From positions 1-6,349 of the forward strand of contig JAGPEW010000043.1 in NCBI GenBank assembly GCA_018056825.1: a DNA stretch of 6,349 nt, given 5' to 3'. The notes below the pieces were generated by a model. The model saw only the letters and a list, made by a program, of their open reading frames with translations. It ran no database searches and was not told the origin of the DNA. Numbering within the stretch: the first letter of the stretch is position 1; each line of letters begins with the position of its first letter. The position numbers were made by a program, and so were the translations under genes. Below are positions 1-5,054 of this stretch, in pieces. This stretch comes from Candidatus Sordicultor aquaticus (lineage in GTDB: Bacteria > Atribacterota > Atribacteria > Atribacterales > Caldatribacteriaceae).

Positions 1-12
1 AGGTATTATACT

Positions 13-681
13 ATGATTCTTGCTCTGGACAGTAGCACTCCCTGGCTCGGTATAGCCCTGGCTTCTGCTGAGGAGAATTTTTTTAATTTAACTCATTATA
101 CTCAAAAAGATCATTCTCGATGGCTTATTAAGCACTTGAGCCTGTTACAAAAAGAAGTTGATTGGGAAAAAGATTTAGAAGCAGTGTTGGTGGGTTTGGG
201 TCCGGGTTCTTTTACAGGAGTGAAAATTGCAAGCATGGCGGCAAAGGGGATAGCTTACTCTTTAGGGAAGCCTTTAGGAGGCTTTTCTACTCTTGAAGTT
301 ATTGCTCATCGGGTGCCTGAGCATTTTTCTCAAAACTATGAAATTTTGCTTCCCATAATAAAGCATAAGAGAAGGGAATTTTTTTGGATGGAGTTACCAC
401 CTGAGTTTCCTCAGTCTTTGCTTTCTTCGGAGATTCAGGTGGGCTCGAAAGAAGAGCTAATAAAAAAATATAAAGGAAGAAAAGTGCTGGTAGTTACTCC
501 CTGGGTAGATATAGCAGAGTTTTTGAAAAGCGAGGATTTTGCTATTTTTCCACCTCAAGAGTCTTTACCGGAAGCGGGAGAATTAATAAAATTGTTCTGG
601 AAGAGGAAGGATAAAACAGTGGTAAGTAAAGAAAATATTTTTACTTTGGTGCCCTTTTATGGCTCAAAGGTCTGGGGATAG
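13..681 (+). CDS. tsaB: tRNA threonylcarbamoyladenosine biosynthesis protein TsaB
   Basis: Cytoplasmic, catalytically inactive ASKHA-fold paralogue of TsaD. In bacteria it binds TsaD (and TsaE) and is needed to transfer the threonylcarbamoyl group onto A37 of ANN-decoding tRNAs. The 222-residue product is close to the usual 220-235. The N-terminal phosphate-1-like strand MILALDSSTPW (residues 1-11), the diagnostic GLGPGSFTGVK motif (61-71) and the following KGIAYSLGKPLGGFSTLE helix-strand segment are all visible. The divergent, short C-terminal half is typical of TsaB. The ATG at 13 is the natural start, since the conserved motif begins at residue 2. An AGG at 1-3 may belong to its ribosome-binding site, which the window edge truncates. 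The last 23 bases overlap rimI, and tsaD follows, the classic tsaB-rimI-tsaD order. tsaE could lie just upstream. Identification is secure from motifs and context. Confidence 0.95.
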   Translation: MILALDSSTPWLGIALASAEENFFNLTHYTQKDHSRWLIKHLSLLQKEVDWEKDLEAVLVGLGPGSFTGVKIASMAAKGIAYSLGKPLGGFSTLEVIAHRVPEHFSQNYEILLPIIKHKRREFFWMELPPEFPQSLLSSEIQVGSKEELIKKYKGRKVLVVTPWVDIAEFLKSEDFAIFPPQESLPEAGELIKLFWKRKDKTVVSKENIFTLVPFYGSKVWG

Positions 682-1141
682 AGAAGCTTATTTATGGGAA
701 GAGGGAGATTTTAAAATCTCCCGAATGAGGCCTTATCATCTGCCTCAAATCATGGCCATTGAACGAAGTTCTTTTCCCCAACCTTGGTCTTACTCTTTGT
801 TTTTAAGTGAATTATCTAATCGGGCAGCTACCTATTTCGTGGCTTTTTACCAAAATAAAATAATTGGTTACTTGGGTCTATGGATAGTATGGGGAGAAGC
901 TCATATCACTACTTTTGCCATTCATCCTGCTTATCGAGGAGAAGGCTTTGGTAAAAAACTCTTTAGTTATGCACTGAATTATGCTAAATCCCAAGGATGT
1001 AGAGAGGCTTTATTGGAAGTACGTTCTTCCAATTTTAAGGCCCAAAATCTATATCGCAGTTTTGGATTTGAGAAAATAGGATTACGTAAACATTATTACT
1101 CTGATGGGGAAGATGCTTTAGTAATGAAAAAAGTGTTTTAG
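659..1141 (+). CDS. rimI: GNAT-family N-alpha-acetyltransferase RimI
   Basis: Acetyl-CoA-dependent N-terminal acetyltransferase. E. coli RimI acetylates ribosomal protein S18, and many bacterial RimI proteins have wider or unknown targets. The GNAT fold is clear: strand 1 FKISRM (residues 18-23), then the IERSSFPQPWS helix (34-44). The acetyl-CoA pyrophosphate loop is R93-G-E-G-F-G98, followed by LEVRSSN (119-125) and LYRSFGF (131-137). By alignment to E. coli RimI, E120 and Y132 match its general base Glu103 and general acid Tyr115. The ATG at 659 is preferred: it keeps strand 1 intact and has a weak GGTG Shine-Dalgarno at 648-651. The next in-frame ATG, at 725, would delete strand 1. The gene overlaps tsaB by 23 bases, suggesting translational coupling, and its TAG stop lies within the tsaD ribosome-binding site. 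The first 17 or so residues look like a non-conserved extension. The substrate cannot be read from the sequence. Confidence 0.92.
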   Translation: MAQRSGDREAYLWEEGDFKISRMRPYHLPQIMAIERSSFPQPWSYSLFLSELSNRAATYFVAFYQNKIIGYLGLWIVWGEAHITTFAIHPAYRGEGFGKKLFSYALNYAKSQGCREALLEVRSSNFKAQNLYRSFGFEKIGLRKHYYSDGEDALVMKKVF

Positions 1142-1145
1142 GAGG
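1139..1145 (+). promoter_or_regulatory. tsaD ribosome-binding site overlapping the rimI stop
   Basis: TAGGAGG is a strong Shine-Dalgarno whose first three bases are the rimI stop codon. Two consecutive TTG codons follow, at 1150 and 1153. Spacing from the G-run is 4 nt to the first and 7 nt to the second. No ATG or GTG lies near enough to begin the conserved ALGIETSCD strand, so tsaD almost certainly starts with UUG. The second TTG has the more usual spacing. Confidence 0.85.
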
Positions 1146-1149
1146 ATAA

Positions 1150-2175
1150 TTGTTGATTCAGGCTTTGGGTATAGAGACCAGCTGTGATGATAGTTGTGTA
1201 GCGGTTATCAATGACAAGCATCAAATTTTATCTAATGTAATATCTAGTCAAACTGAGTTTCACCGCCGCTTTGGAGGAATAGTACCAGAAGTGGCTTCTC
1301 GCAAACACTTAGAGTATCTCCCCTTGGTTTTAGATCAAGCTCTTCGAGATGCTCATCTTAGTTTAAAGGATATAGACTTAGTAGCAGTGACTCGAGGACC
1401 TGGCCTTTTGGGTTCTTTACTTTTAGGAATATGTTTGGCTAAAACCGTTGCCCTTTTTGATGATAGACCTCTTATTGGAGTTAATCATCTGGAAGGGCAC
1501 CTTTTTGCTATTCGGCTCGAATATCCAGAACTCCAACCCCCTTTTGTGGCTTTAATTGTTTCTGGAGGGCATACAGAAATTATTGCGGTGCAAGATTGGG
1601 GAAAATATTCCCCTTTGGGAAGCACAAGAGATGACGCTGCTGGAGAGGCTTATGATAAAGTCTCTAAGTTTTTAAATTTAGGTTACCCAGGGGGTCCTAT
1701 TATAGACCAATTGAGCGAAGGTGCTCAGAGTAACCGCTTTCACTTTTCTGCTGGCTTAGAAGATGATAGTACTCTGGATTTTAGCTTCAGTGGACTAAAA
1801 ACTGCAGTAGTGCGTTACTATTCCCGATTAGGAGAGGAAGAAAGAAAAGACAAGGAGCTCATTCGAGATTTGGTGGCTTCTTTTCAGGAAAGCGTAGTAA
1901 GGGTTTTAGTAAATAAAACTTTTAGGGCTTTGGAAATAAAGGGTTTTTCTCAGATAGTAGTGGGGGGAGGAGTAGCAGCCAATCGTCATTTGCGAAGAAA
2001 AATGAAAGAAGAAGGAGAAAGGAGAGGAGTACAGGTTTTCTTTCCCTCTCTTTCTCTTTGTACTGATAACGGTGCTATGGTTGCTGCTTGTGGCCTTTTC
2101 CATTGGAAAAGAGGAGAAAGAGATTCCTGGGATATGGAACCTGACCCTCAACTTCCTTTGGTTTCTATAGGATAG
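1150..2175 (+). CDS. tsaD: tRNA N6-adenosine threonylcarbamoyltransferase TsaD
   Basis: Catalytic subunit of t6A synthesis: it transfers threonylcarbamoyl from threonylcarbamoyl-AMP to N6 of A37 in ANN-decoding tRNAs, working with TsaB and TsaE in the cytoplasm. The 341-residue product has the full Kae1/TsaD signature set: GIETSCDDS (7-15), FGGIVPEVASRKH (41-53), TRGPGLLGSL (81-90), SGGHT (138-142), DDAAGEAYDK (161-170), FSFSGLKTAV (211-220), VGGGVAANRHLR (271-282) and CTDNGAMVA (304-312). The metal-binding residues are expected to be H113 and H117 in NHLEGH, and D306 near the C-terminus; all are present. The start is one of two adjacent TTG codons (1150, or 1153 giving 340 residues). Strong coupling to rimI is implied by the stop codon and Shine-Dalgarno overlap. 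Nothing is missing, so an active enzyme is expected. Confidence 0.97.
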   Translation: MLIQALGIETSCDDSCVAVINDKHQILSNVISSQTEFHRRFGGIVPEVASRKHLEYLPLVLDQALRDAHLSLKDIDLVAVTRGPGLLGSLLLGICLAKTVALFDDRPLIGVNHLEGHLFAIRLEYPELQPPFVALIVSGGHTEIIAVQDWGKYSPLGSTRDDAAGEAYDKVSKFLNLGYPGGPIIDQLSEGAQSNRFHFSAGLEDDSTLDFSFSGLKTAVVRYYSRLGEEERKDKELIRDLVASFQESVVRVLVNKTFRALEIKGFSQIVVGGGVAANRHLRRKMKEEGERRGVQVFFPSLSLCTDNGAMVAACGLFHWKRGERDSWDMEPDPQLPLVSIG

Positions 2176-2201
2176 AGCCTTATCCCGCATGGCAGCACTG
2201 G

Positions 2202-2230
2202 ACGACAATGAAAACAGAATTCAATATAAT
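2202..2230 (+). promoter_or_regulatory. candidate sigma-70-type promoter for the peroxiredoxin gene
   Basis: A perfect TATAAT at 2225-2230 stands 17 bases downstream of ACGACA at 2202-2207, which matches 4 of 6 positions of TTGACA. Transcription would begin near 2237 and give the peroxiredoxin gene a leader of about 200 nt. In this AT-rich gap a TATAAT can arise by chance and the -35 is weak, so this is only a candidate. Read-through from tsaD is the alternative, since no clear terminator follows tsaD. Confidence 0.3.
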
Positions 2231-2266
2231 AAATCTTAGAGAAACAATAATGGTCTATCCTTTCAG

Positions 2267-2315
2267 CTTTTCGTTTTTTTAATCTTTACCTTTTATTTTT
2301 TGTCTTTGCTTTTTT
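2267..2315. other. T-rich tract after tsaD
   Basis: About 50 bases dominated by thymine, with runs of seven T at 2274-2280, six at 2296-2301 and six at 2310-2315, followed at once by five G. No GC-rich hairpin directly precedes the runs, so it is not a classical intrinsic terminator. A weak long-range stem (2169-2176 with 2254-2261) ends upstream of the first run. On the minus strand it reads as an A-rich tract. Confidence 0.5.
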
Positions 2316-2322
2316 GGGGGTT

Positions 2323-2347
2323 ATAAGGGGGGCGAAGCCCCCATTAT
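2323..2347. repeat. GC-rich mini-hairpin with a GAA loop
   Basis: GGGGGC (2328-2333), loop GAA (2334-2336) and GCCCCC (2337-2342) form a perfect 6-bp stem. It extends past one G/A mismatch (2327/2343) into ATAA/TTAT, giving 10 bp in all. The apex GCGAAGC is the exceptionally stable mini-hairpin known for DNA. No T-run follows on either strand, so it is unlikely to be an intrinsic terminator. The strong G/C contrast with its surroundings suggests a dispersed intergenic repeat or an RNA-stability element. A second G5 run at 2316-2320 could compete for the C-run. Confidence 0.6.
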
Positions 2348-2384
2348 TGATTATTGCCGTTTACAGGATAGAGCTATGGTGTGG

Positions 2385-2397
2385 TTCATAATATGAA
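2385..2397. promoter_or_regulatory. 6-1-6 inverted repeat, possible operator of the peroxiredoxin gene
   Basis: TTCATA (2385-2390), a central A, and TATGAA (2392-2397) form a perfect 13-bp palindrome ending 42 bases before the peroxiredoxin ATG. The 6-1-6 layout resembles operators of dimeric regulators such as Fur/PerR-family proteins, but the bases do not match the PerR box well. It overlaps a CATAAT (2387-2392) that has no properly spaced -35. Confidence 0.3.
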
Positions 2398-2401
2398 TTC
2401 C

Positions 2402-2424
2402 TTAAGAAAATCCAGAATTCTTAA
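2402..2424 (+). promoter_or_regulatory. 7-bp inverted repeat just upstream of the peroxiredoxin ribosome-binding site
   Basis: TTAAGAA (2402-2408) and TTCTTAA (2418-2424) can pair around a 9-base loop, ending 4 bases before the AGGAG at 2429-2433. The same stretch holds an imperfect direct repeat: GAATTCCTTAA at 2395-2405 and GAATTCTTAA at 2415-2424. It could be an operator or a weak mRNA hairpin, and the AT-rich background makes chance plausible. Confidence 0.3.
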
Positions 2425-2439
2425 TAATAGGAGAAAAAA

Positions 2440-2910
2440 ATGGAATTAAAAGTAGGAATGAAAGCACCTGACTTTACTTTGCCTGATAGTCAGGGGAAGG
2501 ATGTTTCCTTATCCAATTTTATCGGTAAGAATGTTATTTTATATTTTTATCCCAAAAATAATAGCGCTGGATGTACGGCAGAGGCAATTGATTTCAGAGA
2601 TAATTATGAGAAAATCGAAAAAACCAATACTATTATTATCGGCATAAGCAAAGATAGCGTTAAATCCCACTTCAACTTTGCTCACAAATATAATTTGCCT
2701 TTTATATTGCTCAGTGATAGTGAAGGCAAGGTTTGTGAATTATATGGTGTCTGGAAAGAAAAGAAGTTGTATGGACGCACCTATATGGGTATTGAGAGAA
2801 CCACTTTTTTGATTAATCAGGATGGATTTATAACAAAAATATTTCCCAGAGTCAAAGTAAAAGGTCATGTAGAAGAAATTGTGAAGTACTTATATTCGTT
2901 GCCTTTTTAG
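2440..2910 (+). CDS. bcp: Bcp/PrxQ-type peroxiredoxin (thiol peroxidase), apparently without the standard resolving cysteine
   Basis: AhpC/TSA-family thiol peroxidase that reduces H2O2 and organic hydroperoxides in the cytoplasm. Its 156 residues match Bcp/PrxQ length. The N-terminus MELKVGMKAPDFTLPDSQGK is typical, and the active-site segment YFYPKNNSAGCTAEA (35-49) places the peroxidatic cysteine at C45. R120 in GIERTTFLI is the conserved active-site arginine. Two features are unusual. The common TPGC is SAGC, with Ser42 in place of Thr. Position 50, where two-cysteine Bcp proteins carry the resolving cysteine (C45/C50 in E. coli), is Ile. The only other cysteine is C99 in GKVCELYGVW, so the enzyme is either 1-Cys or uses C99 or an external thiol. 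The ATG is supported by AGGAG at 2429-2433 with 6-nt spacing. It appears to be a single-gene unit; possible operators lie just upstream. Confidence 0.9.
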   Translation: MELKVGMKAPDFTLPDSQGKDVSLSNFIGKNVILYFYPKNNSAGCTAEAIDFRDNYEKIEKTNTIIIGISKDSVKSHFNFAHKYNLPFILLSDSEGKVCELYGVWKEKKLYGRTYMGIERTTFLINQDGFITKIFPRVKVKGHVEEIVKYLYSLPF

Positions 2911-2953
2911 TACTTGCTGGGGTAGTAAAATATACATCTGTTCATTCCCAAAA

Positions 2954-2982
2954 TTGCCAATCACTGATTAGGCTGGTATAAT
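2954..2982 (+). promoter_or_regulatory. strong sigma-70-type promoter of the dppA-like gene
   Basis: TTGCCA at 2954-2959 (5 of 6 to consensus), a 17-base spacer and a perfect TATAAT at 2977-2982. An extended -10 TGG directly precedes the -10 at 2974-2976. This is the best promoter in the window. Transcription should start near 2989, about 250 nt before the dppA-like ATG. The spacer contains AATCA-C-TGATT (2959-2969), a small palindrome that could be an operator. Confidence 0.65.
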
Positions 2983-3094
2983 AAAAATTGTCTTGTTTAT
3001 ATAATAATCGATAGGTTGATTAATTCATCCCAGAAAAAACAGTCGGTATACATCTTTATTCCATTTTTCTATCAACTATTCGAGAGAAGGGAAG

Positions 3095-3138
3095 CTTATT
3101 TTTAAAAACTAACAGAAGAAGAGCTTTTTAAAAATAAG
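3095..3138. repeat. perfect 14-bp inverted repeat with nested TTTTTAAAAA palindromes
   Basis: The arms at 3095-3108 and 3125-3138 are exact reverse complements separated by 16 bases. Each arm contains the self-complementary TTTTTAAAAA (3099-3108 and 3125-3134), placing two identical palindromic sites 26 bp apart. An outer 7-bp helix (3087-3093 with 3148-3154) extends the structure. No T-run follows the right arm, so it is not a normal terminator. Confidence 0.7.
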
Positions 3139-3224
3139 AACCAAAAATTCCCTTGGTGTTAGAAAAAGGGGGTGATGTTATTTTAGCTTTGTGAGATTAA
3201 TAATTGGAGCTTTGTTTTAATAAG

Positions 3225-3231
3225 AAAGGAG
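3225..3231 (+). promoter_or_regulatory. ribosome-binding site fixing the dppA-like start at 3240
   Basis: AAAGGAG lies 8 nt before the ATG at 3240. An in-frame ATG-like extension from 3204 lacks a well-placed Shine-Dalgarno and would put charged residues (NKKGEKR) ahead of a normal signal peptide. The start at 3240 is therefore preferred. Confidence 0.9.
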
Positions 3232-3239
3232 AAAAAAGA

Positions 3240-4874
3240 ATGAAGAGTAAGGGGATGTTAATTTTATTATTGGCTGCTCTTTTAGTTCTGGGCACCACAA
3301 TGTTAGCTCTGGCGCAAGAAAAGGTCTTAGTTTTTGGGAGCAGTGGAGATGTATCCCGTTTGGATCCGGCAGATGTAACTGATGGTGAATCTATTTCAAG
3401 GATGGACAATATTTTCGAAGGATTGGTGGAATACGAAGCTGGCTCAACGGAGATTAAACCATGTTTGGCAGAATCATGGGATATATCTGAAAATGGTAAA
3501 GAAATTGTCTTTCATCTGAAAAAAGGAGTTAAATTCCATGATGGTACTGATTTTAATGCTGATGCAGTTGTTTTCTCCTTTGAACGCCAGTATAATCCAG
3601 AACACCCCTATTATCAATATGGGGAGTGGGCCTATTGGGGTTATATGTTCAGTGATATTGATAGAGTAGAGAAGATTGATGATTACACTGTAAAACTCAT
3701 CTTAAGCGAACCCAATGCCTCTATAATGACCAGCCTGGCCATGTTTACCGTTTGCATCGTCAGCCCTGCCAATGCGGAAAAATACGGAGAAGACGCTTTT
3801 AAACACCCTTGTGGAACTGGTCCTTTCAAATTTGTAGAATGGGTGAAAGACGACCATATTACCCTGGAAGCCAATGAGAATTACTGGAGAGAGAGACCAA
3901 AAATTGATAAGATAATCTTCAGGGTTATTCCAGATCCTTCTGCCCGTTTACTGTCTTTAGAAGTGGGGGAGATTCATGGTATGGAATACCCCAATCCTGC
4001 CGACTTTGACCGTATTAAAGCTAACTCCAATCTTGTTTTGATGTCTGAGCCCGGCATGAATATTGGTTTCATGGCTATGAACACTGGTTATGGTTATGTA
4101 GATGCTAATCAAAATGGAGTAAAAGACCCTGATGAACCACTGGAAAAGACACCTGGTTACTTTGAGCCTCTCACTAAAAAGGAAGTTAGACAAGCTATTA
4201 ATATGGCCATAGATAAAGAGGCCATTGTTAGAGATATTTTTATGGGTACTGCTTCGGTGGCCAAAAACGGAATGCCTCCTTTTATGCTCGGATACAATGA
4301 TGAAATAGAAGATTATCCGTATGATCCAGCAAGAGCTAAGGAGCTATTAGCTGAGGCCGGTTATCCCGATGGTTTTGAAGTTACCCTGCACGTTATGCCT
4401 GTCTCCAGACCTTATATGTTTGACCCGCCCAAAATTGGGGAAGCTATACAAAGCTATCTGGCAGCAGTGGGAATTAAAGTTAATTTCTATCAGGTAGACT
4501 GGGCAACCTACTTACAGGAGACTGAAGCCGGTATGCATCAAATGTGTCTCTTAGGATGGACTGGTGATAATGGCGACCCTGATAACTTTTTGAATGTTCT
4601 CTATGGGCTTAATGCTTGTTCCATTGGAACAGCTGGAAATTACGCCTTTTATACCAATGAAGAAAACCAGGAACTTCTAACTAAAGCGTTGAGAACTTAT
4701 GACGTAGAAAAAAGAGCAGAATACTACAAGAAAGCTCAGGAGTTGATACATGAAGATGCTGGATGGGTTTTTCTGGCTCATTCTAACCAGAATATGGTAT
4801 TCCGAAAGAATGTAGAAGGTTTTGTGTTACATCCCACTTCCAGAATGTTCTTCTATCCGGTTGATATAAAGTAA
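3240..4874 (+). CDS. dppA: ABC transporter dipeptide-binding protein, DppA-like (SBP family 5)
   Basis: Exported receptor that captures peptide and delivers it to the membrane permease. The start at 3240 gives 544 residues with a Sec signal peptide: basic MKSKG, hydrophobic stretch 6-22, and ALA at 23-25 with cleavage before Q26. There is no lipobox cysteine, so it should be soluble in a periplasm. SBP_bac_5 landmarks include LDPADVTDGES (41-51), LAESWDISENG (76-86), FHLKKGVKFHDGTDFNADAVVFSFER (91-116), GTGPF (192-196) and VRQAINMAIDK (316-326). The GWTGDNGDPDNF signature (439-450) marks the DppA subgroup. R390 and D443 sit 53 residues apart, like Arg355 and Asp408, which hold the dipeptide ends in E. 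coli DppA, so dipeptides are the likely ligand. Residues 283-312 carry an insertion with an EF-hand-like loop (288-299). It has its own promoter and terminator, and cognate permeases lie downstream. Confidence 0.9.
   Translation: MKSKGMLILLLAALLVLGTTMLALAQEKVLVFGSSGDVSRLDPADVTDGESISRMDNIFEGLVEYEAGSTEIKPCLAESWDISENGKEIVFHLKKGVKFHDGTDFNADAVVFSFERQYNPEHPYYQYGEWAYWGYMFSDIDRVEKIDDYTVKLILSEPNASIMTSLAMFTVCIVSPANAEKYGEDAFKHPCGTGPFKFVEWVKDDHITLEANENYWRERPKIDKIIFRVIPDPSARLLSLEVGEIHGMEYPNPADFDRIKANSNLVLMSEPGMNIGFMAMNTGYGYVDANQNGVKDPDEPLEKTPGYFEPLTKKEVRQAINMAIDKEAIVRDIFMGTASVAKNGMPPFMLGYNDEIEDYPYDPARAKELLAEAGYPDGFEVTLHVMPVSRPYMFDPPKIGEAIQSYLAAVGIKVNFYQVDWATYLQETEAGMHQMCLLGWTGDNGDPDNFLNVLYGLNACSIGTAGNYAFYTNEENQELLTKALRTYDVEKRAEYYKKAQELIHEDAGWVFLAHSNQNMVFRKNVEGFVLHPTSRMFFYPVDIK
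4101..4136 (+). other. EF-hand/dockerin-like calcium-binding loop encoded inside the dppA-like gene
   Basis: Residues 288-299, DANQNGVKDPDE, fit the 12-residue calcium loop pattern D-x-N-x-N-G-x-x-D-x-x-E, with ligands expected at D288, N290, N292, V294 (backbone), D296 and E299. Family members usually run from MNT almost directly to VRQA. Here about 33 residues separate them, some 23 more than in E. coli DppA as I recall it. Calcium binding is an inference from the motif. Confidence 0.6.
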
Positions 4875-4882
4875 CGATTAAT

Positions 4883-4919
4883 AAAAAAGGGATGAACCAT
4901 ATTGGTTCATCCCTTTTTT
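4883..4919 (+). terminator. intrinsic terminator after the dppA-like gene
   Basis: GGGATGAACCA (4889-4899), loop TAT and TGGTTCATCCC (4903-4913) form a perfect 11-bp stem followed by six T. Six A upstream (4883-4888) can pair with those T, so it could also stop transcription from the other strand. It begins 8 bases after the stop codon. It separates the binding-protein gene from the permease genes, so the permeases depend on read-through or their own promoter. Confidence 0.93.
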
Positions 4920-5005
4920 ATGTGTGTCTGGCATAGGCGGTAGCTTGGCGGTGAAAGTTTGTTCTCTATTCTGATTCATGTATTGTATGTAGTTATAGTT
5001 TTATA

Positions 5006-5014
5006 TGTTAAAAT
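5006..5014 (+). promoter_or_regulatory. candidate extended -10 promoter for the permease genes
   Basis: TGT followed by TAAAAT (-10 at 5009-5014, 5 of 6 to consensus) gives an extended -10 element. No good -35 lies at 16-18 bases; TTGTAT at 4983-4988 is 20 bases away. Transcription would start near 5021, about 34 bases before the dppB-like ATG. The strong upstream terminator makes a promoter in this gap likely, but its exact place is uncertain. Confidence 0.35.
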
Positions 5015-5054
5015 AAACAACTACTACTGAAGAGGGGAAAGCAAGTTTGGTAAG

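Larger units (their letters stand above)
2169..2374. repeat. 10-base direct repeat (2169-2178 and 2365-2374) with an inverted copy of its core between
   Basis: AGGATAGAGC occurs at 2169-2178, overlapping the tsaD TAG stop, and again at 2365-2374. The inverse of its first 8 bases, TCTATCCT, lies at 2254-2261. The bracketed 186 bases include the T-rich tract and the GC-rich hairpin and contain no convincing gene. They could be a small inserted element with its target duplication, or a chance or regulatory repeat. No terminal inverted repeats were found directly inside the two copies, which weakens the insertion reading. Confidence 0.4.
2911..3239 (+). other. 329-base intergenic region upstream of the dppA-like gene
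   Basis: No gene is supported here. It holds a good promoter (2954-2982), a structured leader (about 2989-3239) and an imperfect direct repeat. In the repeat, TATACATCT at 2931-2939 and 3047-3055 is each followed closely by ATTCC. No intrinsic terminator for the peroxiredoxin gene was found. The upstream 12-codon extension of the dppA-like frame (from 3204) is judged non-coding because the strong ribosome-binding site lies after it. Confidence 0.7.
2989..3239 (+). promoter_or_regulatory. long structured 5' leader of the dppA-like mRNA
   Basis: If transcription starts near 2989, the leader can fold into two large stems. Stem A pairs 3008-3020 with 3071-3083: TCG, ATAG and TTGAT against ATCAACTAT and CGA, 12 bp with G3015 and T3080 bulged, enclosing 50 bases. 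Stem B pairs CTTATTTTTAAAAA (3095-3108) perfectly with 3125-3138 around a 16-base loop, with an outer AAGGGAA/TTCCCTT helix (3087-3093 with 3148-3154). The gene's ribosome-binding site lies outside both stems. I do not recognise a known riboswitch or T-box signature. The stems are AT-rich, so either could be a DNA-level operator instead. Confidence 0.4.

Noticed and set aside
1906..2208. 100-codon open frame on the minus strand
   Set aside because: It lies largely antisense to the conserved C-terminal half of tsaD, is low-complexity (Ser/Phe/Lys-rich) and shows no recognisable domain.
2189..2239. 16-residue ORF (MAALDDNENRIQYNKS) after tsaD
   Set aside because: No Shine-Dalgarno precedes it, and so short a frame is expected by chance.
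2254..2280. Intrinsic terminator for tsaD at the first T-run
   Set aside because: The only stem available upstream (2169-2176 with 2254-2261) encloses a 77-base loop and does not abut the T-run. Termination here remains unproven.
3000..3005. Second TATAAT as an additional promoter
   Set aside because: No -35-like hexamer lies 16-18 bases upstream and no extended -10 TG is present. The promoter at 2954-2982 is much better.
3204..3239. Upstream extension of the dppA-like frame by 12 codons
   Set aside because: The strong AAAGGAG ribosome-binding site and a textbook signal peptide both point to the ATG at 3240.
3197..3409. Minus-strand open frames opposite the dppA-like gene (3197-3409, 3683-3874, 3957-4193)
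   Set aside because: All are antisense to a well-conserved coding region and have no ribosome-binding site or recognisable motif.
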